Of a stretch of 64,000 nt of DNA, positions 7,420 to 16,500 are shown in pieces; position 1 is the stretch's first letter, and each line of letters begins with the position of its first letter. A program made the translations under genes and the position numbers. Under the pieces are notes generated by a model. That model was not told the origin of the DNA and ran no database searches. It worked only from the letters and a program-made list of their open reading frames with translations. Location: assembly GCF_000517125.1 (NCBI RefSeq), contig NZ_KI912155.1, positions 1,612,694-1,676,693 on the forward strand. The letters run 5' to 3'. The stretch is from Arthrobacter sp. MA-N2 (lineage in GTDB: Bacteria; Actinomycetota; Actinomycetes; Actinomycetales; Micrococcaceae).

Positions 7420-8562
7420 CTACGGCTCGATGATGCCAGTTAGTGCGGTCTCGACCATTGCGGCGGCGCGGAAGTGAGCATCCGGGACAAGGTGCCCATA
7501 TGTCTTCGTGGTGGTGATGATCGACTCATGCCCGAGCCTATTCGCGAGCTCGTACAGGTTCATGCCCCCGGCGATCATCATGGACGCGTGGGAGTGCCTA
7601 ATGTCATGGATGCGCGGGCGCTTATCAATCTTCAGCGGAGCGCTTTCGAGGGCCTCGGCCGCTTTCACTGCGTCATACCAAGCATCCAGCCATTGGCGGT
7701 GCTGGGGAAAGACCAGGGTCTCCGGCGAGATCGTAAAGACCGGTCGACTTGGCCCCGCTGCTTCGACGCGGGCACGGATAGCGTCCACGGTGGAGGGCGC
7801 CAGTGCCACTGTGCGGCGTGCTTTCTTCGTCTTGGGGGCTCCGATCGCCCACCCGTCTTCCATCTCCTGGTAAGCCTTTGTGATCCTCACCGACGGCGTC
7901 GGAGCGTCCAGTTGGAAGTCAGTCCTGTTGAGCGCTGTTGCCTCGCCCAGCCGCAGCCCGGCCCCAATGAGGAGGATCCACATCGGGCGCTGCCATTCGT
8001 CAGCTCGCTCGATGATGAGGTTCATCTGCCCCATGGTGAGGAACATGGCTTTGTCCTCGGTGGAGTCGTCCTTGGGCAGGAGTCTGCCGTTGCAGGGGTT
8101 GTCCTGGCGAAGGCGCCGACGAACTGCGGAGTTCATCGAGGCGTGGATGAACCCGTGAACGTTGGCAACCGTCTTGGGAGAGCAGCCCTTTTTGACCATG
8201 CCCTTGATCCAACGGATCAGGTCGTCCTCGGTGATCTGATCCACCGGCAAGTGCCCCAGGCCGCTGAAGTGGTTCTTGATGTACCCGCGGTATCGCTTGA
8301 TCGTGTACTCGCGGACGTTGATCAGCCGCTCGATATGCCCAAGGGCCACCTCTTCAAATGAGGGGGACTGGGAGGCTTGGCGGAGTAGCGCCGCTTGTGC
8401 CGCTTGAGTGTCATGCTTGACGGCTTCGAGCAGGTTCTTCCATTGGACGGCCGCCGTCTCGGTGGGCAGTGTCTGCCTGTTTCTTTCGCCTTTGTCGTAC
8501 CACTCGACGCGGTAGCTGGTGATGCGCCCAGTGCTGTTTTTCCGTACCTCAATTGTTGCCAT
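7420..8562 (-). CDS. int: Phage tyrosine integrase
   Basis: 380 aa with the usual three parts: an N-terminal arm-binding domain (about 1-60), a SAM-like core-binding domain (about 65-155) and the catalytic domain. Catalytic residues are visible: Arg204 in GAGLRLGEA, a Lys around 244-247 (APKTKKARR), His319/Arg322 in HDIRHSHAS, His345 in LGHES and the nucleophile Tyr355 in TKTYGHL. It would integrate and excise the prophage at the adjacent tRNA-Ser. Its start overlaps the upstream small gene by 14 nt, suggesting coupled translation. Confidence 0.93.
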   Translation of the reverse strand: MATIEVRKNSTGRITSYRVEWYDKGERNRQTLPTETAAVQWKNLLEAVKHDTQAAQAALLRQASQSPSFEEVALGHIERLINVREYTIKRYRGYIKNHFSGLGHLPVDQITEDDLIRWIKGMVKKGCSPKTVANVHGFIHASMNSAVRRRLRQDNPCNGRLLPKDDSTEDKAMFLTMGQMNLIIERADEWQRPMWILLIGAGLRLGEATALNRTDFQLDAPTPSVRITKAYQEMEDGWAIGAPKTKKARRTVALAPSTVDAIRARVEAAGPSRPVFTISPETLVFPQHRQWLDAWYDAVKAAEALESAPLKIDKRPRIHDIRHSHASMMIAGGMNLYELANRLGHESIITTTKTYGHLVPDAHFRAAAMVETALTGIIEP

Positions 8563-8797
8563 GGCGGGCCTCGAATGCGGCGGTGACGTAGTCGAGTCGG
8601 AGTGTGTGGCAGGCTACGAGCGGCACTTTGGCTGTATCGCAGGCGTGTATCCAGTGGCGCAGCGTGGGCGTGATCGGCTCACCGTTCAGCGCTTCCCGGA
8701 TTCGTCGGCCGTCGTTGGCCATCTGATCGAACACTGCGCGGTGGCGCTCGGGTAGGTGCTCCCGCACCCTTGGATAGTTCTCGGTCGTCCAACTCAT
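8549..8797 (-). CDS. Small gene upstream of and overlapping the integrase
   Basis: 82 aa, ATG at 8797 with AAGGGG about 7 nt upstream. The protein is hydrophilic (ENYPRVREHLPERHRAVFDQMANDGRR...) and mostly helical in character. It overlaps the integrase start by 14 nt, a position often taken by excisionases or integrase-control proteins, but no recognisable DNA-binding motif is visible. Function unassigned. Confidence 0.6.
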   Translation of the reverse strand: MSWTTENYPRVREHLPERHRAVFDQMANDGRRIREALNGEPITPTLRHWIHACDTAKVPLVACHTLRLDYVTAAFEARHGNN

Positions 8798-8861
8798 GAC
8801 TTGCCCCTTTGTGTTGGTTGCCTGCTATGGGCCGGGAGAACTTGCGGGACTCCCCGGAATG

Positions 8862-8899
8862 CAAAGAACCCCCTAGAACTCGCCGGTTCTGGGGGATTC
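8862..8899 (-). terminator. Terminator between tRNA-Ser and the integrase operon
   Basis: On the minus strand a stem of GAATCCCCCAGAAC and GTTCTAGGGGGTTC is followed by TTTGC. It would stop tRNA transcription from entering the prophage genes. Confidence 0.6.
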
Positions 8900-8948
8900 A
8901 TGATTCGACTTTAACAGGTCGTGGGGGGATTTTCTCGGTTTCAGGGGG

Positions 8949-8982
8949 GATGCCCGGCAACTTCGTTGAGTTACCGGGCATC
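8949..8982. repeat. Inverted repeat directly after the tRNA-Ser 3' end
   Basis: GATGCCCGG and CCGGGCATC, extended inward by AACT/AGTT, form a strong hairpin 7 nt from the tRNA end. It lies where the prophage joins the chromosome, so it may be part of the attachment region or a tRNA 3' processing/terminator structure. Confidence 0.5.
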
Positions 8983-8988
8983 CGCGGG

Positions 8989-9076
8989 CGGAGACGGGGG
9001 GATTTGAACCCCCGGTGGAGTTGTGCCCCACACTTCATTAGCAGTGAAGCCCATTCGGCCGCTCTGGCACGTCTCC
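8989..9076 (-). tRNA. serU: tRNA-Ser (anticodon GCU)
   Basis: The minus strand folds into a class II tRNA: acceptor GGAGACG/CGTCTCC, anticodon stem-loop TTCACTGCTAATGAA with anticodon GCT, a long variable arm, and a T-arm GGGGGTTCAAATCCCCC. CCA is not encoded. The gene symbol is only a convention. Confidence 0.95.
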
Positions 9077-9173
9077 AGTTGCTATTGCTAGCCAACCAAG
9101 GATACGCAGAACTGGGCACGCAGCGCAAAACGGGGGAGTCTAGCAGCCGCGGGGCGGGCCGGCGGGGTGAAGA

Positions 9174-11432
9174 TTAGGCCCCGGCACCCTGCTTGCCCGC
9201 GAGTGCCCGCCAGAGGAAGTGCTGGCTGCGGGCTTGGAGCGAGGCCGCCTGGCGGTTGTCCGAGGCCCCTGCATGACCACCTTCCAGCGCTTCGTGGAAC
9301 CACACGTTCGGGATGCCCATGGCCTGCATCCGGGCAGCCATCTTCCGGGCTTGGACCGGGCCCACCCGGTCATCGGAAGTGGCCGTCCAGATGAACGTCT
9401 CCGGGTAGTCCACAGCGTCGCGCAGCAGGTGGTAAGGCGAGAATGTGCGGATGTAATCCCACTGTTGCGAGATATCGGGATCGCCGTATTCCGCAATCCA
9501 GGAGTAGCCCGCAGAAAGCTTCGTGTAGCGGCGCATGTCCAGCAGCGGGACACCGCAGGACACAGCGCCGAACAACTCCGGGAACTGGGTCAGCATGTTG
9601 CCGACCAGCAGTCCGCCGTTGGAGCCCCCGACGCAGCCAAGCCTGCGCGGGCTGGTGACGCCGCGCGCGATGAGGTCTCGCGCCACTGCGGCGAAGTCTT
9701 CGAACGCGCGGTGTCGATTCGCTTGCAGGGCCGCGCGGTGCCAAGCAGGACCGTACTCCCCGCCGCCGCGGATGTTGGCTACGACGTAGACCCCGCCACG
9801 GGAATATTCCGCGGAGCCGTCTTCGGAATGGATGCTTTCGCTTCGGCGTTCCAGCCAGGCACGCCCGATGGCTCCGCTGTAGGCAGGGGTCCTCGAGACC
9901 TCGAATCCGCCGTAGCCCGAAAGCTGCGTAGGGTTCTCGCCGTCGAGATCCAGGTCCTTCGAAGCCACCTGGAAGTAGGGTACGCGGGTGCCGTCTGCCG
10001 AGGTGGCAAAGTGTTGCTGGACCTCATAGTCCGCCTCGTTGAAGAACGACGGCGAGGACTTCACCACCGCGTGCTTGCTGGACACCCCGCCGTCGTGCCC
10101 TGCTTCGAGGCTGTAGCTGGGGGTGCCGGCAGACACGGTGCCCCGCAGGAGCGTGGTGGGAGTGGTGAAGCCGGTCGCAACGAGCCAGTAGTCGTTGCCG
10201 GCGTCGTCGCCCTCCGTTTCGTCCTCGTCGTCCACCGCGTAGGCGTTCACATCGTGCAACGGCGGGCACGCATCCAACAGGGTTACGGCCCACCCGGCAG
10301 AGTCCTTGCGCGCGGGGTCCAGCACCCTGATCTCGGAAGAGACATCGTGCAGGAGGTTCAGGAGGAGGTAGTCCCGCGTCCAGCTCCAGGACTGCAGGGA
10401 GGTGTGCTCATCCGGGGTGAAAAGCACCGTGAAGTCGCGTGCCCCGGACAAGTAGCCCTCGAAGTCGGCAGCCAGCAGAGACCCGGCGGGGTAGGTGGTT
10501 CCGCCCACGTTCCAGTCCTGCCGTGGACGGAACATGATCCATTCGCGGTGGGAACTGAGATTGACGTCGGTGGGGACGTCAATGGGAAGCCACGCGTCGT
10601 CCTGCAGCACGGAGGTGGTCCGGTTGAAGAAGTCGATCCAGTCCACGGCGAAAGTGCGTTCGAATCCCGGGGTGGAGTCGTGGGCGACGAGGGCCATCAT
10701 GTGGTCTTCAGGGATCTCGAAGATCCGCTCGGCTTCAACCAAAGCTTGCTTGCGCCGAAGCTTGACGCCCGTGCGCGCATAGGACGAGCTGGTGCTTGGG
10801 AGACCGTCGGCGGTAGTGGCAACCAGCAGGGTATCGGCGTCGAGCCAGCTCACGTTGCCCTTCGCCGTCGGAAGGTCGAAGCCGCCCGCGGCAGGGTCCA
10901 CGAAACTGCGGGTCTCGACGTCGAACTCACGATGGCGGTTGGCGTCACCGCCGTCGGGGGAGAGGGCGATGATGGCGAAGCGATGCGGTTCCCCTTCGGC
11001 TGGACGCAGGAAGTTGGCGCCGTGGAAGACCCATTCTTCGCCTTCCGCGGCGGCCAGGGCATCGATGTCCAGGAGCACGTCCCATTCCGGATCGTCGCTG
11101 AGGTAGCTTTCCCAAGTGGTCCGGCGCCAGAGGCCCTTGGGGTTTTGTTGGTCTTTCCAGAAGTTGTAATAGTGCTCGCCGCGTTTGTTGACCATGGCGA
11201 TCCTGTCCGTGGAGTCCAGAACCTCCAGGATTCCGGCTTCCAAGGCGGCGTACCCGGCGTCGTCGAGCAAGTCTTCGGTGCGGGCATTTTGCTCCCGCAC
11301 CCAGGCCAGCTGTTCCTCGCCGTGAATGTCTTCGAGCCAGATGTTCTCATCGACAGGTTCGGGGGCGATTGCGGTTCCCTGGGCAGTTTCGTTGTCGGGC
11401 GCGGGCGAATGATCAGCTGCTGTGGTGGTCAT
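9174..11432 (-). CDS. Prolyl oligopeptidase family (S9) serine peptidase
   Basis: 752 aa, normal length for the S9A family. An N-terminal beta-propeller (about 90-470) is followed by an alpha/beta-hydrolase domain with nucleophile Ser604 in GGSNGG, an Asp near 688 in TSDDRVGP and His720 in GGHAG. It cleaves short proline-containing or related peptides in the cytoplasm; no signal peptide is present. ATG at 11432 lies 5 nt after TAGGAT on the minus strand. The gene diverges from the FAD-binding protein gene across a ~59-bp gap. Confidence 0.9.
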   Translation of the reverse strand: MTTTAADHSPAPDNETAQGTAIAPEPVDENIWLEDIHGEEQLAWVREQNARTEDLLDDAGYAALEAGILEVLDSTDRIAMVNKRGEHYYNFWKDQQNPKGLWRRTTWESYLSDDPEWDVLLDIDALAAAEGEEWVFHGANFLRPAEGEPHRFAIIALSPDGGDANRHREFDVETRSFVDPAAGGFDLPTAKGNVSWLDADTLLVATTADGLPSTSSSYARTGVKLRRKQALVEAERIFEIPEDHMMALVAHDSTPGFERTFAVDWIDFFNRTTSVLQDDAWLPIDVPTDVNLSSHREWIMFRPRQDWNVGGTTYPAGSLLAADFEGYLSGARDFTVLFTPDEHTSLQSWSWTRDYLLLNLLHDVSSEIRVLDPARKDSAGWAVTLLDACPPLHDVNAYAVDDEDETEGDDAGNDYWLVATGFTTPTTLLRGTVSAGTPSYSLEAGHDGGVSSKHAVVKSSPSFFNEADYEVQQHFATSADGTRVPYFQVASKDLDLDGENPTQLSGYGGFEVSRTPAYSGAIGRAWLERRSESIHSEDGSAEYSRGGVYVVANIRGGGEYGPAWHRAALQANRHRAFEDFAAVARDLIARGVTSPRRLGCVGGSNGGLLVGNMLTQFPELFGAVSCGVPLLDMRRYTKLSAGYSWIAEYGDPDISQQWDYIRTFSPYHLLRDAVDYPETFIWTATSDDRVGPVQARKMAARMQAMGIPNVWFHEALEGGHAGASDNRQAASLQARSQHFLWRALAGKQGAGA

Positions 11433-11437
11433 CCCTC

Positions 11438-11486
11438 ATCCTAGGGTGACTGTCTGAGCAGGAAGCAAGTCACAAGAAGTTAGGCT
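11438..11486. promoter_or_regulatory. Back-to-back -10 boxes of two divergent genes
   Basis: TAGGAT (minus, 11438-11443) lies 5 nt from the peptidase ATG, and TAGGCT (plus, 11481-11486) lies 5 nt from the GTG of the FAD-binding protein. The whole gap is 59 bp, so the two promoters must overlap. Confidence 0.45.
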
Positions 11487-11491
11487 TGGGC

Positions 11492-13468
11492 GTGGGTAAA
11501 TCGCAGAACATCCGGGTGGGGCTGATCGGGGCAGGTCCCCGCGGCACCAGTGTGCTGGAGCGGTTGCTCGCCAATTGGGCTGCGACGGAAACGGCCGGAC
11601 GTTCCTTGCACATCGACGTCGTGGATCCCTATCCCGCCGGTCCCGGACACGTCTGGCAGCCCGAACAATCCCGGCTATACCTCATGAATACGCAGTCGTT
11701 CTACCCCACGTTGATCCCCGAAGACCCCGGGCTCGCGCCGCCGTTGGCCGGGGGTTCCTTTGAGAAATGGCGCGCGGAGCAGCGCTCCGGCGACGGTTCA
11801 GGCCTGAGCGCCGAGGAACGGGCCGAACTTGCTGCGCTCGCTTCCCGCGACTTTCCCAGCCGAGCCCTTTATGGGCGGTACTTGCGTACCACGCTGGAAG
11901 AACTGCTGGAGCGCGTCCCGGCCGGCGTCGAAATCGCTTTCCATCGGAGCAGCGCCGTGGCGGCCCGTCCCTTGCCGGACGCGGCGGCGGGGCCCGCGGG
12001 CGGAGGGTTCGACGTCGAACTCGACGACGGCGGCCGGCTCGCCGTCGATTCCCTCGTCCTTGCGCTGGGCCACCTTGAGTCCCGACTCAACGCGGAGCAG
12101 CGCTCGTTCAGCGAAGCCGCGGCGGAGCTTGGTTTGCTGTATCTGCCTCCGGCGGCTCCGGCCGACGTGGACTGGGCACTGGTCCCAGATTCCGAACCGG
12201 TGCTGGTGCGGGGTATGGGACTGAACTTCTTCGACCTGCTCGGCCAGCTGACGGAAGGCCGCGGGGGACGATTCGTGGCTGCGGGCGATGGCCTCCCGGG
12301 AAAGCTCAAGTACTTGCCGTCGGGCAGGGAACCGAAGATCATTGCGGCATCCAGGCGCGGCACTCCGTACCGGGCCAAAGCCGGGCTGGATGGCTATTAC
12401 CCGAAGTCCGTGCGTTTGCGGTACTTGACCGAGAGCGCACTGGAACGCTTCGCCGCCGCCGGCATTCAACCCGGATTCGATCACGATCTCTGGCCGCTCC
12501 TGCATCGGGATGCCCTGTGGGCGTACTACTCGACGTTGGTCGTGGCGGAACCAGTGGCAGTGTCTCATGCGACGGACTTCCTGACTGCCCTCGAAGAGCT
12601 GCTGCGGCCTCATGCGCATGCCACCGGTCGATGGGAAAACCAAGTAAACGAGCTGGTTTCACACCATGTTGCAGCGTCACGCCGCCTCGACCTGCTGGGT
12701 CTCGCGGCGCCGTTGGCCGGGCGTTCATTTGCGTCGAGGAAGGCACTCGACGACGCCGTCGTGGACTATCTGGACGACGATGCCCGACGTTCCTCCCTGG
12801 GGGAGTCCGATCCCGTGAAGATGGCCATCGGTGCCCTGCATACGGGACGCGCCGTCCTGAAAAGTGCAGTGGCCGACGGCGGCATCACGGACCAATCGTG
12901 GGTGGGCGAGTTGCGGGGCTGGTTCGAGTCCTTCGTCGAGGGGCTCGCTAGCGGGCCTCCCGCCCTGCGCGCAGAACAGTTGGCCGCCTTGGCGCGTGCC
13001 GGCGTCGTGAGTTTCGTGGGTCCGGATCCGCGATTCAACGTGGACCGTTCCAGGCGCGCCTTCCAAGCGGTATCCGCCTGGGTGCACGACGACGCAGCGC
13101 AAGCCAGGACGTTGATCGAGGCCATGTCCCCGGCGAACAGGGTGGGAGTGAGCGATTCCCCGTTCCTGCGGCAGTTGCTTGCCGACGGCTTGGTGCGGCC
13201 CAAGATGATGATGACCGCCGAGGGAATGCCGGTGCAGACCTCCGGATTGGATGTTCACGCGCATCCGTACCGCTTAGTGGGCGCCAACGGCTCCGTGACT
13301 CCCGGGTTATACGCCCTTGGCCTGCAGCTGTCCTCGACCCAATGGGGGACGGCCATTGCCGCGGAGGCCCGGCCTTCCAACGGCCCGGCGTACAAGAGCG
13401 GCCAGCGCACACTCCGCGACGCGGACGAAATCGCCAGGGACATGCTCGGCCTTCCCCTCCAAAAATGA
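11492..13468 (+). CDS. FAD/NAD(P)-binding protein
   Basis: 658 aa. An N-terminal Rossmann motif (VGLIGAGPRGTSVLERLL) and the downstream pattern HVWQPEQSRLYLMNTQ fit the FAD-NAD(P)-binding family (NAD_binding_9 type) found in flavin monooxygenase-like and adenylation-associated proteins. The substrate cannot be told. GTG at 11492 is preferred to TTG at 11486 because the latter would overlap the TAGGCT -10 box. The stop codon lies inside a repeat element that begins at 13461. Confidence 0.7.
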   Translation: MGKSQNIRVGLIGAGPRGTSVLERLLANWAATETAGRSLHIDVVDPYPAGPGHVWQPEQSRLYLMNTQSFYPTLIPEDPGLAPPLAGGSFEKWRAEQRSGDGSGLSAEERAELAALASRDFPSRALYGRYLRTTLEELLERVPAGVEIAFHRSSAVAARPLPDAAAGPAGGGFDVELDDGGRLAVDSLVLALGHLESRLNAEQRSFSEAAAELGLLYLPPAAPADVDWALVPDSEPVLVRGMGLNFFDLLGQLTEGRGGRFVAAGDGLPGKLKYLPSGREPKIIAASRRGTPYRAKAGLDGYYPKSVRLRYLTESALERFAAAGIQPGFDHDLWPLLHRDALWAYYSTLVVAEPVAVSHATDFLTALEELLRPHAHATGRWENQVNELVSHHVAASRRLDLLGLAAPLAGRSFASRKALDDAVVDYLDDDARRSSLGESDPVKMAIGALHTGRAVLKSAVADGGITDQSWVGELRGWFESFVEGLASGPPALRAEQLAALARAGVVSFVGPDPRFNVDRSRRAFQAVSAWVHDDAAQARTLIEAMSPANRVGVSDSPFLRQLLADGLVRPKMMMTAEGMPVQTSGLDVHAHPYRLVGANGSVTPGLYALGLQLSSTQWGTAIAAEARPSNGPAYKSGQRTLRDADEIARDMLGLPLQK

Positions 13469-13570
13469 GCATGTTCCACCAAGAAAAATGAGCATGCTCC
13501 CCGCCCGTCTCAACGAGTGGGCATATTCCTCATATGTCCATCCGCCGAGGCCAGGGGAGAGCATGCTCAT
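13461..13570. repeat. Palindromic repeat, copy 1 (GAGCATGCTC family)
   Basis: It contains two direct copies of AAAAATGAGCATGYTCC (13461-13477, 13484-13500), an inner inverted pair GTGGGCATA / TATGTCCAT around a 7-nt loop, and a right arm GGGGAGAGCATGCTCAT (13554-13570). A second copy is at 18248-18330. It overlaps the end of the FAD-protein gene. Confidence 0.75.
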
Positions 13571-13588
13571 CCGGGGTTGGTGCTGAGA

Positions 13589-16500
13589 TTAGCCCCTCAG
13601 GCATCCCTGGTATTCAAGCCAGGCAAAGGCATACTTGAGCCAGCCAAGGATGTCGTACCACTTGCTTGGCATGACAGGCGCGGTGCACTTCGGAGGCAGC
13701 GGGAGGGCAACCTTGACGGCGGTCTTCACCACGGTCCCGGACTCGACGGCGGTGAGCGCCAAAGTGCCCGTGCCGGCGGCCGCTCCTGCAGGTACCTTGA
13801 CGTTCACCGTCGCTGCACCGGAAGTCACGGCGACCGTTCCCAGCTGGGTTGCGAGCCCCTTGGCATCCGTGAAGACAGCCCGGAGCGAGGTGTTTTGCGG
13901 GCTGCCGAGCGAGGTCAGGTTCAGCTTGGACACGGCCAGGGTCACCGCGTCACCGTTCTTCACTTCTGCCGCCGTGGTGTTCGCGACGGCTACGGATCGG
14001 CGGGCGAAGTCCGGCGATACGGGCTGGTGCTCTCGCAAGTACTTGATCCACGCGTCACGATCCACCAGCCCGGAGTCCTTGGTATTACTGCCTTCCGTGA
14101 AGACCCGGAAGTTGTCGCCACCTGCCGCCAAGAAGCTGAAGGTACCGATTCGGTACAGCTTCGTGGGGTCGATCAGCGCGCCATTCACCCAAACGGAGGT
14201 GACCCGGTCGCCTGCCGCACGGCCGGCGTCGTACGTGTAGTTCACGTTCTTGGATACGCCGAGCTGCAGGTACGGCCGGCTCGGCACAGAACCATCGGCG
14301 TTGGTCTGCCACTGTTGCTCAAGAAGCGCCTTGAACTTGGCACCCGTCAGGGAGGTGGTCCACAGATTGTTTACGAAGGGAAGTACTGCGTTGGCCTCCG
14401 CATAGGTGATGGTGCCGTCGGGCGCGTAGTAGAGCTCGTTGCGCAAACCGCCGGGGTTCACGACGCCGATCTCAGCCCCGCCAAGTTCGGGTGCCTTGAG
14501 CGTATCCACCAGGGAGTCGGCCACCAGGTTGCCCAGGGTGGATTCGCTCGCGCGGTCATCACGCTTGGGAGTCCCGCCGGCGGGGTCAGGCGTGAACGCC
14601 GTCGTGATATCCCCAGTCACTGCGCCAATGGGGTGGTTGCCGACGGCGGCGGCGTCGGCAAGCGCCTTGTCGACGATCGCCTTGACCTGTGCAACACGGG
14701 GGTAGGTTCCGGACATGTCCGTTGTTGAGCGCTTGACGTTCCCGGCTGTGTAGGCGGTCACGGCCATGGTCTTGGTGTCCAAGGTCAAGGTGATACGCCC
14801 GATGTTTTCGCCGTAGTTACCGGTCTGGACGATCGGGCGGGTCTTGCCCGTCGGCTGGCCCTTGGCGTCGAGGATCGGGGCGTCCCAGGCGTATTCCTTG
14901 TGCGTGTGGCCGGTGAAGATGGCCGCCACATCGGGGGTGGTTTCCTTGACAAGCTTGGCGAACGGGCCGCCCGCGGCGATTTCCTGATCGATGGTGGCGC
15001 CTTCCGGCGTACCGGCTCCGGCGCCGTCGTGGATTTCCGCGACGATCACATCGGCCAGCTTGCCGGCCTTGATCTTGGCAGCAACGCGGTTGACGGCGTC
15101 CACGGGGTCACCGAACTCGAGGTCCGCGATTCCGGCCGGGCTGACCAAGGACGGGGTCTCCTGTGTCACGGTGCCGATGACAGCCACCTTGACGCCGTTC
15201 ATGTCCAGGACGGTGTACTCCGGCAACACCGGGGTGGTGCTGCCCTTCTGGTAGACGTTGGCACCCAGGAGGGGGAACTTCGCGTTGTTTCCGCCAGCGA
15301 TGACGCGGTCGCGCAAGTCCGCCCATCCGCCGTCGAACTCGTGGTTGCCCACGGCGGAGGCCTTGAGCTCAAGGGCGTTCAGCACATCGATAGTTGGCTG
15401 GTCCTTGGCCACCGCGGAGGCGAAAAGGGATGCCCCGATGTTGTCTCCCGCGGAGATGAACGCAGTGGAACCGGGTGCGGCCCCCGCACGGAGCTGTTCG
15501 ATGGTGCTGGCAAACAGGACGGTGTTGCTGTCGATGCGTCCGTGGAAGTCGTTGATCCCCAAGAACTGCAGGTCGACGCTGGCCGGGGTGGCGGGAAGGT
15601 TCAAGCCAACCACGACGGGGTCGTGGTCACTGGCCCGGAACTGGTCCGCGGCGTAGTAGTCCACCACGTTGTTGTTGTACCTGCTGTACTCGAATGCCAC
15701 CGACTCCACGGAGTTGATGTTCCAGATGTCGGTTCCCGTGACCACCTCATGGGCGGCGGGAGAAGCCAGGATATGGTCGAGGGAGCCGACCATTCCGCCG
15801 AACAAGTACGAGTGCTTGCCCGTGGTGGTTTCCAGATCCGCGTAGCCGGCCCCCGTCAGGACGTTGATCGGGTCCTCTTTGGAATAGGCGTTGAAATCGC
15901 CGATCAGGAACACTTTGTCGGTGCCCATGGAGGACTTCAACCCATCGGCGAAGGTTAGGAGCGACTGGGCCTGCTTGGTGCGGGCAATGTTGGAGGCGCC
16001 TTGGCCCTTGTCGGTGTCGTCCGGCGTGACTGCGGAGCCCTTGGACTTGAAGTGGTTCACGATCGCGATGAACTTCTTGTCATCGCTTGCTCCCACCGGC
16101 TTGAAAACCTGGGCGAGGGGCTTGCGTGCGCTGGCGAAGGCAACGGTGTCGTTGTGGATGATCGACTCACCCAGTGGTTCGGCTGTGGCCTTCTTGAAAA
16201 TGAAAGCCGTACGGATCATGTCTTCGTCGCTCAGTGGAGGAGCGTTGGCAGGCGTGCGGACGTAGTCCCAGATTCCCGGGGTTTCAATGTTGAGGGAATC
16301 CACGAGCTTCGCGAGGGCGTCGTCGCGGTTCTTGCCGAACTGTGCCGAGTTCTCGATCTCTTCGAGGGAGACGACGTCGGCGCCGGACTTCGTGATGGCG
16401 GCGACGATCTTTGCCTGCTGGCGCTGGAGGTTCTCGGCATTCGCCGCGCCGCGGGCGTTGCAACCGTCCTTGACCGTGATCGGGTTGCCGTCGCGGTCAG

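Larger units (their letters stand above)
1..8988. mobile_element. Right end of an integrated prophage abutting tRNA-Ser(GCU)
   Basis: The block runs from a truncated tail/receptor-binding gene, through an acyltransferase, three lipoprotein genes and several tiny genes, to a tyrosine integrase pointing away from a tRNA-Ser gene. An integrase next to the 3' end of a tRNA is the standard prophage boundary. Housekeeping genes start directly on the other side of the tRNA. The left attachment site lies outside the window, so the prophage's extent and whether it is intact cannot be judged. Calling it a prophage rather than an integrative element rests mainly on the tail-type protein. Confidence 0.75.

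Noticed and set aside
9219..11444. 741-codon open frame on the + strand opposite the prolyl oligopeptidase gene
   Set aside because: It is a phase shadow of a high-GC gene: low-complexity Gly/Val/Arg composition, no start signal, and the minus-strand gene has a full set of catalytic motifs.
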